DNA from: Porphyromonadaceae bacterium UBA7332
Lineage (GTDB): Bacteria > Bacteroidota > Bacteroidia > Bacteroidales > UBA7332
Length of the DNA: 8,375 bases
NCBI GenBank assembly: GCA_002471225.1
Contig: DKPO01000042.1
Span: forward strand, 5,789-14,163
Reading direction: 5' to 3'
How positions within the stretch are numbered: the first letter of the stretch is position 1; the number at the start of each line of letters is the position of its first letter. The notes below the pieces were generated by a model. That model searched no databases. It saw only the letters and a list, made by a program, of their open reading frames with translations, and was not told the origin of the DNA. A program made the position numbers and the translations under genes. This document shows, piece by piece, positions 1-5,573 of this stretch.

Positions 1-141
1 CGGGCGCTTGGTAAACGCCCGGGGTTCACAATCGTACGGCAATCGAATTTGACCAACGAAAAATTATTCGGATCAAAACATTTGTGGGATTGATTGATAT
101 TTGATGGTTTTGAACCGCGGGCGTTTGCCAAACGCCCCTAC
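1..141. repeat. BIME-like repeat element, copy 1 (left end outside the window)
   Basis: An imperfect hairpin at 1-21 (CGGGCGCTT, loop GGT, AAACGCCCG, one mismatch) is followed by a spacer of about 97 nt. A perfect 8-bp hairpin then follows at 119-137 (GGGCGTTT, loop GCC, AAACGCCC), ending in CTAC at 138-141. The spacer (ATCGTACGGCAATCGAATTT near 31-50, then TTCGGATCAAAACATTTGTG) is the same as in the copies at 2993-3174 and 3267-3446. On the minus strand the 3' hairpin is directly preceded by GTAG, as in REP sequences. No coding role is proposed. Confidence 0.75.
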
Positions 142-144
142 GGC

Positions 145-333
145 GTTGGTATTGAATCGTTTGGTGGTTTTGGGGAACCGATATACAACGATGTTGGTAT
201 TGAATCGTTTGGTTGGTTTGGGGAATCGGCATACAACGGCGTTGGTATTGAATTATTTGGTTGATTGGGGGACAGCGTACAACATTGTTGGTAATGAAAT
301 GTTTGGTTGGTTGAATCACCAAATAAACTTTTC
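145..333. repeat. 48-bp tandem repeat array, about four copies
   Basis: Units start at 145, 193, 241 and 287, each with GTTGGTATTGAA or a close variant. The spacing is 48, 48 and 46 nt, and the last unit decays after about 317. Each unit continues with a TTTGGTNGGTTTGGGGAA-like stretch and ATACAACG. The array starts right after the CTAC of the preceding hairpin, and the same GTTGGT follows the hairpins at 3149-3170 and 3424-3442, so it looks like tandem growth of the element's 3' flank. Because 48 is a multiple of three, reading frames stay open on both strands, but I see no real gene here. Confidence 0.8.
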
Positions 334-448
334 CTGTTTAGCCGTTTAGGTGTTTAGGCGTAAAACCAAAAGCAGCTTGCTGCTTTACAAAAAACAAAAG
401 CGAAGCGCTCTTTCAACTCAACAGCTCAACGCCTCAACAACTAAACAA
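334..448. repeat. Leader with inverted octamer arrays and hairpins upstream of the loader gene
   Basis: Three octamers NNGTTTAG lie at 334-357 (CTGTTTAG, CCGTTTAG, GTGTTTAG). Four octamers of the reverse-complement type CTMAACNN lie at 417-448 (CTCAACAG, CTCAACGC, CTCAACAA, CTAAACAA). Between them are an 8-bp hairpin at 369-386 (AAAGCAGC, loop TT, GCTGCTTT) and a bulged hairpin at 396-413 (AAA-AGCG, loop AAG, CGCT-C-TTT). The two arrays can pair with each other. The remaining stretch to the ATG at 501 is A-rich, with no Shine-Dalgarno motif. I found no convincing TTTG / TAnnTTTG promoter in it. Confidence 0.6.
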
Positions 449-500
449 AAAAGAGCAAAGCGATCTTCACGATTAAACAAGAAAAACTAAAAACAAAAAT

Positions 501-1367
501 ATGGGATATTTAAAAATAGCGAGGGAGCTTCTTAACAGCTCCTTCTGGCGAAGCCTTGCTCCGGCTGAAAGAGGAGTTCTGATAGATTTGATGGGAATGG
601 CTACCTACAAGCCCCGTTTATTCAATATGAACGGATATGAAATACAACTGGATTGTCTCGAGATATGCCTTTCGATCAATATGTATGCTAAAAATCAGGG
701 AGTGGATCGTTCCAGTATCACTCGATTTATAGACACTTTAGTATCGTGGAATCTGGTTCGGAAGGAGATTGTCTACCTGTCTAAAATAGCCATCAACAGA
801 ACAACAGGCGCAACGACAAAGGATGTTACAAGCAGAAAATGTTCAAAAATGCATAGTAAAGTAACCTTGTTATCCTTTAATGAATGGATTTTTGCGATTG
901 ATTCGGATCAAGTCGCGAAACATTTGCCTGTTGAGATGAATGAACAATCAAACAAGCAAGCAAAGATGCAAACAAGTGAGCGACATAATAAAGAAGATAT
1001 AAACAAAGAAAGTTTTAAAGAAAATACAAGAAGAAATAGCGCGCGTGCTGTCCCCTCTTTTCAGGAGTTACAGAAAGTCAAATACAGAAAACCCTGGTAT
1101 TCGATGGAACATATTGCGGAAATGAATGTGCCAAATGCCGATCAAATACTGAATGAATGGACCGGATTCTCAGGCAGAGACACAAATGAAGTTTTGAAAC
1201 TACTGCAAGAATTCGCCAAAAAGCAAAGGTTGTTCGGTTTGAACGAAATGACTCTCGATGTGTTCGACAAGGAATTTCGGAAAGAGATGAAAAAAGTTTT
1301 TGCTCTTAAATCACCGCGTAATAAAGAAACAAAACAAAAACTTAAAGAATTAGGAATCGATGACTAA
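501..1367 (+). CDS. Probable replication initiator / helicase-loader-like protein with a winged-helix N-terminus
   Basis: This 288-aa protein has no family I can name with certainty. Residues 1-35 (ARELLNSSFWRSL, then PAERGVLIDLM) resemble the start of phage and plasmid replication proteins of the O / DnaD / replisome-organizer kind. Residues 67-90 (GVDRSSITRFIDTLVSWNLV) look like a winged helix-turn-helix. Residues about 145-180 form a hydrophilic linker rich in N, K, E and Q, and 185-288 form a charged, mostly helical C-terminal domain. No catalytic motif or ATPase P-loop is visible. Its stop overlaps the start of the DnaB gene by 8 nt (ATGACTAA), which implies co-translation. From this context I infer that it recruits or loads the helicase at an origin or fork. 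The ATG at 501 is preceded by an A-rich leader typical of Bacteroidetes. It could instead be a transcription regulator. Confidence 0.65.
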   Translation: MGYLKIARELLNSSFWRSLAPAERGVLIDLMGMATYKPRLFNMNGYEIQLDCLEICLSINMYAKNQGVDRSSITRFIDTLVSWNLVRKEIVYLSKIAINRTTGATTKDVTSRKCSKMHSKVTLLSFNEWIFAIDSDQVAKHLPVEMNEQSNKQAKMQTSERHNKEDINKESFKENTRRNSARAVPSFQELQKVKYRKPWYSMEHIAEMNVPNADQILNEWTGFSGRDTNEVLKLLQEFAKKQRLFGLNEMTLDVFDKEFRKEMKKVFALKSPRNKETKQKLKELGIDD

Positions 1368-2670
1368 TACGAATTATCCTCACAATCCGGATGCAGAGGC
1401 TGAATTGATCGGCAGTATGCTGCTTCATGAAGTGGATTACGAAGCAATATTCGCAGCTTTGGTTCCAGAAATGTTCTATGATCCGGCTAATCAGGCCATT
1501 TTTGCGGCGATTCGCATGGCTTATCTCAAACACGGAAAAGTGGATCTTACGCTTACTCAACAGGCTCTTGTAGAGAGCGGCACGCTTGAAGCCGCAGGTG
1601 GCGTGATGAATCTGACAACTATTTATGCCCGGGCAGATCGTTTCGAGAATTATATCGCTCATATGGGTCTGATACGTGAAAGTTATGTTTTACGGCGGAT
1701 TATGGATATGGGGACTAAACTGAGTGTGAAAGCTTCGACTGAACAGTATGCGAGTGATATGTTGATTGAAGAATGTAATGCGCAACTCAACGAACTCATG
1801 CAGCTGAATGCCACAGACGATCGGGTTTTCACGAGTCGTAAGGTGATGGATCAGGTTGTGGCTGAATATGATCTGCGAAAAGAGAATTCAGGTAAAGGTG
1901 AAACGAATGGGCTGAAATCCGGAATCGGAAAATTTGATAAAGTGACAAACGGTCTGCAAAACGGTGATCTGATTATTCTGGCAGGTCGTCCATCTATGGG
2001 AAAAACGGCTATTGCGATTCATATGGCTATGGAAATAGCCCGCAACAATAAACACGTTTTGATCTTCAGTCTGGAAATGACAGCCGTGCAGCTTGGTAAC
2101 AGGATGTTGCTTAACGAATCGGATATTCCGATCAATCTGTTTAAAACCGGTGCGCTTTATTCTCAGCACGAAAACAGTATGCGTATTACGGCGGGAAATA
2201 TAGGTAAACGGAGCATCACTATTGCAGATACTCCCGGAATTCCAATGATGCATATTCGCAATATCGCATTGCGTCAGCAGCGTAATGTGGGGGTGGATGT
2301 TATTTTTATCGATTATTTACAGTTGATTCAGTCGGGTAACAGTGTGCTGTCGCGGCACATGGATCTGAGTCAGATAACCAAAGCCTGTAAAAATCTGGCT
2401 AAAGAGCTGAATATACCGGTTGTTCTTTTGAGCCAGTTAAACCGGAATGTGGAAGCTCGTACGGATAAACGTCCGATGCTTGCGGATTTGCGGGAATCAG
2501 GTGCTATCGAAGAGGATGCGGATATTGTTGGTTTTCTCTATAGGGAGGAGTATTACAATCGAAATTCGGAGTTCAAGAATGAGGGCGAAATTATTATATC
2601 TAAATTCCGTAATGGCGAAACGGGTTTTGTGAAGTTTAAACACGATGGTACGATGCGGCGGTTTGAATAA
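1360..2670 (+). CDS. dnaB: Replicative DNA helicase, DnaB family
   Basis: This is a hexameric 5'-3' helicase that unwinds duplex DNA at the fork and stimulates primase. The N-terminal domain (about residues 5-105, starting PHNPDAEAELIGSMLL) is the DnaB helical domain that binds primase and loader. The RecA-like C-terminal domain (about 180-436) carries Walker A GRPSMGKT (209-216), the glutamate of SLEM (E239), Walker B VIFIDYLQL (314-322), LSQLNR (357-362) and DLRESGAIEEDAD (376-388). The KFRNGETG motif (K415, R417) matches the arginine-finger region. All key residues are present, so it should be active. At 436 aa it is shorter than the roughly 500-aa chromosomal DnaB I expect in Bacteroidetes and nearer to phage or plasmid versions. 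I see no intein. It is translationally coupled to the loader-like gene (8-nt overlap). After its stop comes repeat DNA, with no clear terminator. Confidence 0.95.
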   Translation: MTNTNYPHNPDAEAELIGSMLLHEVDYEAIFAALVPEMFYDPANQAIFAAIRMAYLKHGKVDLTLTQQALVESGTLEAAGGVMNLTTIYARADRFENYIAHMGLIRESYVLRRIMDMGTKLSVKASTEQYASDMLIEECNAQLNELMQLNATDDRVFTSRKVMDQVVAEYDLRKENSGKGETNGLKSGIGKFDKVTNGLQNGDLIILAGRPSMGKTAIAIHMAMEIARNNKHVLIFSLEMTAVQLGNRMLLNESDIPINLFKTGALYSQHENSMRITAGNIGKRSITIADTPGIPMMHIRNIALRQQRNVGVDVIFIDYLQLIQSGNSVLSRHMDLSQITKACKNLAKELNIPVVLLSQLNRNVEARTDKRPMLADLRESGAIEEDADIVGFLYREEYYNRNSEFKNEGEIIISKFRNGETGFVKFKHDGTMRRFE

Positions 2671-2677
2671 TGAAAGA

Positions 2678-2752
2678 TTTCACAGGAGTTCAGAGAGTAC
2701 GCCCGAAATATTATCTTTTCTTACTTATTCAACTCCCGAACTCTTTGTGAAA
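2678..2752. repeat. Imperfect inverted repeat after dnaB
   Basis: Arm 1 (2678-2698, TTTCACAGGAGTTCAGAGAG plus T) pairs with arm 2 (2731-2752), whose reverse complement begins TTTCACAAAGAGTTCGGGAG. There are a few mismatches and one indel, and the loop is 32 nt. It starts 7 nt after the dnaB stop. No T-run follows, so it is not a standard intrinsic terminator. Arm 1 belongs to an interspersed repeat whose core also occurs at 2919-2938, 7615-7634 and 8088-8107, and inverted at 7814-7826. Confidence 0.55.
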
Positions 2753-2842
2753 GACTCTTAGAAGAAATAGACAAGGAGTACAGGAGTTTCAGAGCGTACG
2801 CCCGAAATATGTTTTTTACTTTTACTCTCTTAACGGTGCCTG

Positions 2843-2862
2843 TCTCGGGAGTTATAACGAGA
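2843..2862 (-). repeat. 20-mer with variable centre, copy 1 (reverse)
   Basis: The minus strand reads TCTCGTTATAACTCCCGAGA, which fits the consensus TCTCGTTATNNCTCCCGAGA with AA at the centre. The ends TCTCG and CGAGA pair, giving a 5-bp stem. An element spacer head (CAATCGTACGGCATTCGAAT) follows at 2879. Confidence 0.85.
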
Positions 2863-2918
2863 TCCGCCCTTGTTTCCCAATCGTACGGCATTCGAATTTG
2901 ACCAACAGAAAGACATTG

Positions 2919-3003
2919 TTTCACAGGAGTTCAGAGAGGTAAAAGAGGTCAGAATGTTTTAAAAGACAGATTCTCAGATGGTGTATTTAAATGTAGGGTG
3001 CGG
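2919..3003 (+). repeat. 85-bp direct repeat, copy 1
   Basis: This stretch matches 8088-8172 at 83 of 85 positions. It runs from TTTCACAGGAGTTCAGAGAG to GTAGGGTGCGG. The two copies are about 5.17 kb apart in the same orientation and bracket the primase and dehydratase genes. The last 11 bases are the GTAG start of the BIME-like element. Confidence 0.9.
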
Positions 3004-3174
3004 CTTTCTCGTTATGACTCCCGAGACACGGTATGCCTACCCGTGTTCCAAATTTGTACGGCATTCGAATTTGACCAACGGAAATACATTGCATTGTTCG
3101 GATCAAACCATTTGTGTGGTTGATTGTTTTTTGATGGTTTTGGATCACGGTTGGATACGTGGATCCAACCCTAC
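2993..3174. repeat. BIME-like element, copy 2 (near full, 182 bp)
   Basis: It opens with GTAG (2993-2996), followed by an outer stem (GGT-gc-GG at 2997-3003 pairing with CC-t-ACC at 3036-3041) that encloses the 20-mer at 3007-3026. A spacer of about 100 nt follows (TTTGTACGGCATTCGAATTT, then TTCGGATCAAACCATTTGTG). It closes with a perfect 8-bp hairpin (GGTTGGAT 3149-3156, loop ACGTGG, ATCCAACC 3163-3170) and CTAC (3171-3174). GTAG at the foot of each terminal hairpin, in opposite orientations, is the layout of two inverted REP sequences. No transposase is nearby. Confidence 0.7.
3007..3026 (+). repeat. 20-mer with variable centre, copy 2 (forward)
   Basis: The sequence is TCTCGTTATGACTCCCGAGA, with GA at the centre. 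It lies inside the left hairpin of BIME-like copy 2. Confidence 0.85.
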
Positions 3175-3266
3175 AGGGTTGGTATTGAATATCTTTTGAT
3201 TGAATTGACCGAATAAAAACGGTATTGTTCGGATCAAAACATTTGTGGGATTGATTTTGAGTATTT

Positions 3267-3446
3267 GTAGGGATAGTGCCTTCTCGTTATAGCTCCCGAG
3301 ACAAGTTGTGCCTATCCGTCTTCCGCAATTGTACGGCAATTGAATTTAACCAACAAAAATACATTGCGTTGTTCGGATCAAAACATTTGTGTGGTTGATT
3401 GTTTTTTGATGGTTTTGGATCACGGGCGTTTGCCAAACGCCCCTAC
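3267..3446. repeat. BIME-like element, copy 3 (near full, 180 bp)
   Basis: GTAG (3267-3270) is directly followed by the stem GGATAG (3271-3276), which pairs with CTATCC (3312-3317) around the 20-mer at 3282-3301. The spacer is nearly the same as in copy 2. For the 3' half of about 57 nt before the right hairpin I count two mismatches. The right hairpin is GGGCGTTT (3424-3431), loop GCC, AAACGCCC (3435-3442), then CTAC (3443-3446). A partial spacer copy at about 3210-3258 lies just upstream. The element reads open in frame with the primase gene but is not part of the protein. Confidence 0.7.
3282..3301 (+). repeat. 20-mer with variable centre, copy 3 (forward)
   Basis: The sequence is TCTCGTTATAGCTCCCGAGA, with AG at the centre. 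It is nested inside the outer stem GGATAG / CTATCC of BIME-like copy 3. Confidence 0.85.
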
Positions 3447-3482
3447 GGGGTTGGTGTGCCAAATAACAAATAACAATGAACA

Positions 3483-3514
3483 ATCACCAAATCACCAACT
3501 AAACGACTCAACAA
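3483..3514. repeat. Octamer array directly before the primase start
   Basis: Four octamers lie in register: ATCACCAA, ATCACCAA, CTAAACGA, CTCAACAA. The last two match the CTMAACNN type at 417-448 before the loader gene, and the first two are looser. The array ends 11 nt before the ATG at 3526, so it should lie in the mRNA leader. An A-rich AAAAGAAGAACT follows, again without a clear Shine-Dalgarno. Confidence 0.5.
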
Positions 3515-3525
3515 AAAGAAGAACT

Positions 3526-5331
3526 ATGATTAATCAAGAGACTATTGATAAAATAAAACAAGTTACGGATCCGGTATCCGTAATTTCACAATTTGTGAAG
3601 CTGATCAGGAAAGGAACGAGTTATCGTGGACTTTGCCCTTTTCATCAGGAGCAAAATCCTTCGTTCAGTGTGTTACCCTCCAAAGGAATCTATAAATGTT
3701 TCAGTTGTGGCGAAACAGGTGATGTGATCACTTTTTTGATGAAACATGAGGCTATATCGTTTGATGAAGCGGTTCGCCGATTAGCGGTCCGGTCCGGAAT
3801 TTTGGTAGAGGATGCTGTACGGACAACGGAGGATAAGAAACATCACGAAGCACGTGAGTGTTTTTTTACCTTGAATGAAGCGGCTGCTGAGTGTTTTGTC
3901 AGTCATCTTGACTGTGAAGAAGCACAAGTGTTTTTGGATAACCGCGGAATAGATACCGAAACGGTTTCGCGTTTTCGTTTGGGATTTGCTCCCGGAATAG
4001 ATGACTTATTGCTTCGTACGCTAAGACGGAAGGGCTATTCAGAAGAATTGCTTGTTACTAACGGATTGGTTTTTATGCCTCAGTCTAAGTCTCGTTTGAT
4101 GGATCGCTTCAGAAACCGTATGATCTTTCCGATTCGCAATTTGTCGGGACGTACAGTTGCTTTCGGAGGCAGGTTGATCGTTAATAATCCGAAAATAGCC
4201 AAGTATCACAATTCACCTGAAAGTATTTACTATCAGAAGAGGAGGGAGCTTTACGGACTGTTTGAAGGAAAAAAGGCGATAACGAAGGAGGGAAACTGTT
4301 TTGTTGTAGAGGGTTATACAGATGTCTTGCGATTGTCGGCAGGGGGTGTAGAGGAAACGGTTGCTCCGTTGGGTACAGCATTGACGATTGATCAGGTAAA
4401 ACTATTGAAGCGTTTTACGCGTTGTGTAACCTTAATGACCGACGGTGACGATGCGGGTCGTAAGTCGGCACTAGCGATGCTGAAGCTTTTTCTGGCGGAA
4501 GATTTTGAGGTTTATCTCTTTCCGCTTCCGCAGGGAGAGGATCCGGATTCGTATGGTAAAATGATCCCCGAAGGGGAGTTGCGGATGAAGCTCTATGCCG
4601 GCAGACAGGATGCACTGTTGTATTTCGCCGGTCAGATCTGGAAGGCGGCAGGTAAAGAAGCCTTGTATAGATCAAGGGCATTGCAGGTAATTGTGGAATT
4701 GCTGGCTTGTATCTGTGATCCGATAAGACGTCATTTTTATATGGAGCAGATTACGGCATTAACAGGTTTTCGTGATATCCGTGCATTGGATCCGAAATCC
4801 TATCCGGTAAATCAGACCGAACCTGCTGTGTCTGCCAGGAATAAACTGACTACACGCGAAAAGACCGAACGTCGGCTGATCAGTTGGCTGATCCATCGTG
4901 GAGAAGAACGGCTGGTTGTCGTTCTCGGGAATAATGAAATATGGAATCCGAATGTGAGAGAATTTGTACATGCAATAATCGAATTGGAACGGATTCAATG
5001 GCAAATATCCTTGTGCGGACGGATCTGGGCAGAGATACAGACTGTCCAGGTTCCCGGGCAGATCGGCTACAAATTATATTACCAAAATCATTCGGATCTG
5101 GAAATTGCGGGAATGGTTTGTGAACTCACCTCTCCGGAAGCGAATAATGCGGAGGCGGAACTACGCTCCATACTTATATCAATGCGCTCTTCGGACATCG
5201 GGGCAGTAATCGGTGAGATGTGCACGCAGTTGTCCCGTCCGGTTGGCGAAACCGGAATTGAAGAAATAAAATCGCAAATTATTAAACTTAAAAAAGAATG
5301 GTATATATTGCGGGAATATAGCCTTCAATAG
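3526..5331 (+). CDS. dnaG: DNA primase, DnaG family
   Basis: It synthesises RNA primers at the replication fork. The 601-aa protein has the standard order of domains. The zinc-binding domain comes first with C37, H40, C58 and C61 (CPFH and CFSCG). The catalytic core includes DRFRNRMIFPIRNLSGR (193-209) and KYHNSPES (226-233). The TOPRIM domain has VEGYTD (E262) and the metal-binding DGDDAGR (D306, D308), followed by QGEDPDSY (336-343). A C-terminal region of about 200 aa, presumably for helicase binding, is weakly conserved. I chose the ATG at 3526 because MINQETIDKIKQV is the usual DnaG start. The frame stays open back to 3340, but that part is repeat element. The length is near the lower end for the family. 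It very likely works with the DnaB encoded 855 bp upstream. A second chromosomal dnaG may exist elsewhere, since this copy sits in a phage-like module. Confidence 0.95.
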   Translation: MINQETIDKIKQVTDPVSVISQFVKLIRKGTSYRGLCPFHQEQNPSFSVLPSKGIYKCFSCGETGDVITFLMKHEAISFDEAVRRLAVRSGILVEDAVRTTEDKKHHEARECFFTLNEAAAECFVSHLDCEEAQVFLDNRGIDTETVSRFRLGFAPGIDDLLLRTLRRKGYSEELLVTNGLVFMPQSKSRLMDRFRNRMIFPIRNLSGRTVAFGGRLIVNNPKIAKYHNSPESIYYQKRRELYGLFEGKKAITKEGNCFVVEGYTDVLRLSAGGVEETVAPLGTALTIDQVKLLKRFTRCVTLMTDGDDAGRKSALAMLKLFLAEDFEVYLFPLPQGEDPDSYGKMIPEGELRMKLYAGRQDALLYFAGQIWKAAGKEALYRSRALQVIVELLACICDPIRRHFYMEQITALTGFRDIRALDPKSYPVNQTEPAVSARNKLTTREKTERRLISWLIHRGEERLVVVLGNNEIWNPNVREFVHAIIELERIQWQISLCGRIWAEIQTVQVPGQIGYKLYYQNHSDLEIAGMVCELTSPEANNAEAELRSILISMRSSDIGAVIGEMCTQLSRPVGETGIEEIKSQIIKLKKEWYILREYSLQ

Positions 5332-5428
5332 CTGAAAATCTAAGAAAGGACAGATGTTACTATTCGTAAGAAAATCAGCATTGTTTTTAGTATAATGACC
5401 TATTTTTTTACTACAATGTGTCGAATCG

Positions 5429-5460
5429 TTTTGATAAACAGATTTAATATTTTACTTTCG
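5429..5460 (+). promoter_or_regulatory. Bacteroidetes-type promoter for the dehydratase gene
   Basis: TTTTG at 5429-5433 (-33 element) is followed after 19 nt by TACTTTCG at 5453-5460. The latter differs from the -7 consensus TAnnTTTG at one position. The spacing is right for the main Bacteroidetes sigma factor. Transcription would start near 5467, giving a leader of roughly 105 nt before the ATG at 5574. Confidence 0.6.
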
Positions 5461-5492
5461 TAATAAACTGTTTGAAATAGGTAAGTTGCTCT

Positions 5493-5518
5493 ATTTGTTT
5501 TATTTTGTAAAAACAAAT
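5493..5518 (+). promoter_or_regulatory. A+T-rich hairpin or operator-like palindrome in the predicted leader
   Basis: ATTTGTTTT (5493-5501) and AAAACAAAT (5510-5518) are perfect inverted repeats around an 8-nt loop. They lie just downstream of the predicted transcription start of the dehydratase gene. The palindrome could be an operator or a weak RNA hairpin, but in such A+T-rich DNA it may be chance. Confidence 0.3.
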
Positions 5519-5573
5519 GATTCGTTTATATAAAGCTTGGGATAATATATAGATAATATACAGTGTTAAATTT

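Larger units (their letters stand above)
2671..3525. other. Gene-free 855-bp block of mosaic repeats between dnaB and the primase gene
   Basis: No credible gene is present on either strand. The block holds the inverted repeat after dnaB and an internal near-duplication (a GTACGCCCGAAATAT core at 2697-2711 and 2797-2811). It also holds a headless element remnant with a 20-mer (2843-2918), one copy of the 85-bp repeat (2919-3003) and two near-full BIME-like elements (2993-3174, 3267-3446). Between those elements lies a partial spacer copy (about 3210-3258). An octamer array (3483-3514) ends 11 nt before the primase start. I could not find a convincing promoter for the primase gene in it, although one must exist here unless transcription reads through from dnaB. 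Confidence 0.75.

Noticed and set aside
101..349. An 82-codon open frame with a 16-residue repeat (VLNRLVxLGNR)
   Set aside because: It is the 48-bp tandem array read in frame. It begins at a TTG inside a repeat element, the opposite strand is equally open (26-322), and no leader or known domain supports it.
2678..2752. A terminator for dnaB
   Set aside because: The inverted repeat has mismatches, a 32-nt loop and no following T-run. It is better explained by two inverted copies of an interspersed repeat.
3340..3525. An N-terminal extension of 62 residues on the primase
   Set aside because: The extension is the translated BIME-like element and the octamer leader. The family's N-terminus starts at the ATG at 3526.
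2671..3525. A CRISPR array
   Set aside because: The repeats are unevenly spaced, occur in both orientations, and the sequences between them are themselves repeats. No cas gene is present.
2671..3525. A replication origin with iterons for the adjacent module
   Set aside because: The repeats here resemble dispersed elements also found at 1-141 and 7600-8375. No regular iteron array, DnaA boxes or A+T-rich unwinding region stands out.
5331..5385. A terminator after the primase gene (GCTGA 5331-5335 with TCAGC 5375-5379, then a short T-rich run)
   Set aside because: The stem is only 5 bp plus a 3-bp extension across an internal loop, and the enclosed loop is long. It is too weak to call.
5388..5397. 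A TATAAT-like box in AGTATAATGA
   Set aside because: Bacteroidetes do not use the enterobacterial -10 box as their main promoter element. The TTTTG / TACTTTCG pair at 5429-5460 fits better.
5332..5573. An invertible promoter upstream of the polysaccharide gene, as known in Bacteroides capsule loci
   Set aside because: I found no long inverted repeats flanking the predicted promoter, and no UpxY/UpxZ-like leader genes are present.
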